Shown: piece after piece, positions 61,131 through 64,000 of the stretch
Layout: every line of letters begins with the position of its first letter
Numbering within the stretch: the first letter of the stretch is position 1
Assembly (NCBI GenBank): GCA_947396885.1
Contig: OX377204.1
Location: forward strand, 25,923,706 to 25,987,705
Length of the DNA: 64,000 nt
Direction of reading: 5' to 3'
Source of the DNA: Heligmosomoides polygyrus polygyrus
Lineage: Eukaryota; Nematoda; Chromadorea; Rhabditida; Heligmosomidae
Made by a program: the position numbers and the translations under genes
The notes under the pieces: generated by a model
Told to the model about the DNA's origin: nothing
What the model saw: only the letters and a program-made list of their open reading frames with translations
Database searches by the model: none

Positions 61131-63227
61131 GCGCCGACCTTCAACCCTTACGCTTCCTACCTCGTACTAGTTGAAAATCTCTATGGGGATCGGCGAAAAC
61201 GCGGCAGCCGACGATCCAATACTCACCCTCCTCAAAAAACATCTGACATCAGCCCATCGACTCTATAGGGATGGAGAATAAGGTAAAGTGGCACTCAAAG
61301 TAAAGCACTAGGCTGGTTCCAAGGGACTAAATTCTCATGCCCATTCTTTACACTACATGTGTCCAGCTATACTATCCTTAATCCTGAGGAAAGGATAGAT
61401 TAGACTACTTTCAAAGACACACATATCAATGAGGAAGCCTAGGCTTATGAGAACATCATTGATTAAACACAACCTTCTTCTGCACTGCTATTGTTTGATC
61501 ATACTCAGAGATGGACAAAAGGAGGTGAATAATGGAAGAAAACGATGAGCAAGAGAGGAAAATTCTGAATACCTCTGTACTTGTCAAGCACTCGCTCTTT
61601 AAATAAAGCTAAATCTGCTGCTGCCCGCTTGAGGAAAATAAAGCCTTATTTAGTCATTTTAATTTGACATGAGAATAACTTGAATGAAAAGTATATGCAC
61701 TTCTATTGCTTCGAAATGGGAGGATCCAATGAACTAGTCTTACCGGTAAAAGGAACGGATGTGGAGGCGTTAGTAGCGGTAATTTGATAATCAACGGAAC
61801 AACAGATTATAATGACACGAGAAAGTAAAAACACGAACATTTTGCTGTCTTATTTTAAACAATTTGTCTCCTAATGTGATTCCTGTTAATGAAGGGACTT
61901 AACAGGAATAAGACTAGAAACTAGGCCACTCATAATTTTTCATTATCAGCAAGCGATTAATCACTACCAACAAAAAAACAGGAGCAATGTATTGTTCTTC
62001 TAGATGTGGGCAGATAAGACTTCCTGAATAAAGGGAAGACCTGCGGCATCGAAGAGCAGACAATACATATATCACTAGAGAGACCGCCTAACGCAAAAAT
62101 GTCAATCAGAAACGGGTTCCGATTTGCGCATATGAAAAAGAAACCATTAACTAACCTTAAACGCACAAAATCTACACATTGCAGTGAAGTCGATGATTTC
62201 GTGAACACTGTTGAGAATTTAGTACAGCTGCAGATGTCAGTCGACCCTTCTCCGCAGCACGTCGCGCTCGAAATGTTCAGCGGTCATTTGTCCCAGCAGT
62301 CGCTCACAGTTGGGATTAAAAACAGAATACGCCGACATCTGAAAACCAAACGTTGGCATTCTCGGACGGCCAACAGCGGCAAAACGTCGGCGAATGTGCG
62401 TGCAAAAGTGCACTTTATACTGAAGCAGCACAAAACAGAAGACATGCCCGAGCGAAGTTCGACAGCAGTTGAAAACCCATGACGGATTACAACATGAGAG
62501 CCGCACCACCAGAAAAACGCCAGCGAAAGACTCACTGCGTCGGCATTCCAACTCAAAGACAATAAGGAGAAAATAAAGTCAGCGACTTATTGAACCAGTA
62601 CGAACCTCGCCTTCAGCTCGGTTTCCCAGACTTAAGCATATCGCCAGAAGGATGGAGGCCACGAAGAACACCAGACCAAACTGGACCCTGCAAATTCATG
62701 GATAAACAATGGGTGGTGCTCGGACAAACACATATTTCAAATGCATCGCCGCATCTCCAATATCCCCATGCTTCAGCAAAAACAGCGCAGATTCTCGAGC
62801 TTTGGTCGCTCGAGGTTAGGAGGCTGTTGGGAAACTTTTCGTATCGGCGTACGTTTTTTGTGTTGTTTCAGAACGAATCGAATTCTACCTAAAGGGCAAT
62901 TGAGATGAATAGAAGATGCCGAACTGCAAATCATAGCAGGAAAAGTCGATTCTGGCATACTTTTGTTACAAAGGAAGGCACCCGAGGGGTCAGCAACAGC
63001 TGATGTTGCACGATACGCCTTCTCACGATGCCTCTTTAAATCTTTTTGTGCTACATACGCCTCACATAGTGGCCTGCGCAGTCAATAATTTGAAAACTAT
63101 CGGAAAAAGAATCCGAAGTAACGTTTAAAGAACTACTGACTAACATGGACCTCTGAATTACTGGAGCACTAGGCTGATGGAAAGGCGCTTCGGTGGGCTT
63201 TTTGGGCTTTTGCTCGCTATTCTAGTA
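61131..63227. other. 2.1 kb without a recognised gene
   Basis: Plus frames of 127 codons (62099-62482) and 100 codons (62590-62892). The first contains KVHFILKQHKTED and the complement of the second contains IRFVLKQHKKRT, hinting at a diverged inverted repeat about 450 bp apart. No domain recognised. Confidence 0.35.
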
Positions 63228-63412
63228 GGTGCGTGGAGCACAGCCGGAGGTGCCGACTGTCGCGTACAGTCGGTAACAGATTCTTGGCGCGTCTTTCCCG
63301 CCTAGGCCAATCAAGCCGTCCATCTCTGCGGGGTCGTTTAATTTATATCAAACTTACTATCAAAACCTATCAAACTATCAACCTATCAAACTTGTCTGGG
63401 AAGGATATTGTA
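63228..63412 (+). mobile_element. tRNA-derived SINE copy, internally rearranged
   Basis: Head GTGCGTGGAGCACAGCCGGA and GGTGCCGACTGTCGCG, then CAAGCCGTCCATCTCTGCGG, then a short CTATCAAA-rich insert before AAACTTGTCTGGGAAGGATA. The 3' part is missing. Confidence 0.6.
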
Positions 63413-64000
63413 CCCCCACCAAAAGTGTAGACAATTACATAACCGAAAACGCTATCTGTGCTCCATACCGCGGGAGTCTAAGATAGCGCAGAACTTAAAA
63501 AGATAGGGATTTCGGGGCTGTAGCTGATCTAACTCACCCCGTTGAGGCGCTTTGCCGCTGCTAGGCGTAGATAAGCCTACCAAGCCCGAACCAGAATAAC
63601 TTTAAAAAATTAGCGTTTTCAATACCTTAAGAAACTTAGTAAAAAGCACAGATGTGCTAGAAACACGTGATAGTACTACAGCAAGTTAGACATAGCCAGC
63701 CCAAAAAACATGAGTATATACGACTTCTTCTGTTGTTGGAAAACTTTCAATTTAGCTGGTCGGTGGATCGAAACACATCGTTCCCAAAAATTTACAACCT
63801 CAGACGAGCTTTGGGATCGATGCGTTTCGATCCACCGATTCGTCTATGAGCACTTTTATGGTCACGAACAATGTCTATACACACCTGTCGAGCGACCGAC
63901 ACGACTATGAAGAAAGTCACCTCATTGTAGGTCTAATTAAGAAGCGCAGACAGCATCATGCTCTTCTTCATTTTCTGCTTGGGACTTAAGTTAAGCCCTC
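63413..64000. other. right end of window, nothing recognised
   Basis: Two overlapping plus frames of 60-66 codons; no domain, repeat end or splice pattern seen. Confidence 0.5.

Overview
The window is eukaryotic and reads as chromosomal DNA of a parasitic clade V (strongylid, hookworm-like) nematode. The reasons are short introns (often 50-70 bp) ending in TTTTCAG-type acceptors, a start exon placed just downstream of an acceptor-like site without an upstream exon (trans-splicing pattern), an RTE-type non-LTR retrotransposon, several mariner elements, and many degraded repeats in AT-rich DNA. The species cannot be fixed from the sequence alone. There is a 200-base assembly gap at 5202-5401.

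Positions 1 to about 27.2 kb are one large gene on the minus strand. I could chain 37 exons, nearly all with matching splice phase, into about 1,555 codons that follow the metazoan HEATR5 family (human HEATR5A/B, C. elegans SOAP-1, yeast Laa1) from the start codon to roughly three quarters of the protein. The 3' end lies beyond the left edge of the window. HEATR5 proteins are long HEAT-repeat scaffolds that work with the AP-1 clathrin adaptor in trans-Golgi/endosome sorting. Several introns have been inflated by mobile elements: an RTE copy that itself carries a 358-bp MITE (intron at 3.6-5.8 kb), a SINE inserted in another SINE (7.9-8.8 kb), a mariner (11.2-12.2 kb), a second type of mariner (21.1-22.0 kb) and further SINEs.

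From 27.2 kb to 64 kb I find no second gene that I can name. One hydrophobic minus-strand open frame at 27.6-28.0 kb may be the last exon of an upstream membrane-protein gene. The rest is a repeat landscape: about 15 copies of a tRNA-derived SINE (about 285 bp, 13-bp target duplications, ATCCTTT-type tail), one short tRNA-headed SINE with its own 13-bp duplication (53.0 kb), a 5'-truncated RTE insertion with a 12-bp duplication (33.4-33.7 kb), a nearly complete but catalytically deleted mariner (46.4-47.6 kb), a 1.4-kb non-autonomous hAT-like element with an 8-bp duplication (54.3-55.7 kb), and several foldback elements with long arms (28.1, 30.8, 37.2, 39.7 and 48.7 kb).

The most striking region is 40.6-42.9 kb. 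There, 18 copies of a 107-109 bp satellite, arranged partly in an exact 432-bp four-unit higher-order repeat, run directly into about nine copies of a 41-bp satellite, each of which contains a GACGTG/CACGTC hairpin. The same two satellites sit side by side, in opposite orientation and only 2-3 units long, at 31.3-31.7 kb. That pairing suggests they belong to one composite mobile or amplifying unit. The reading frames that run through the satellites are almost certainly not genes.
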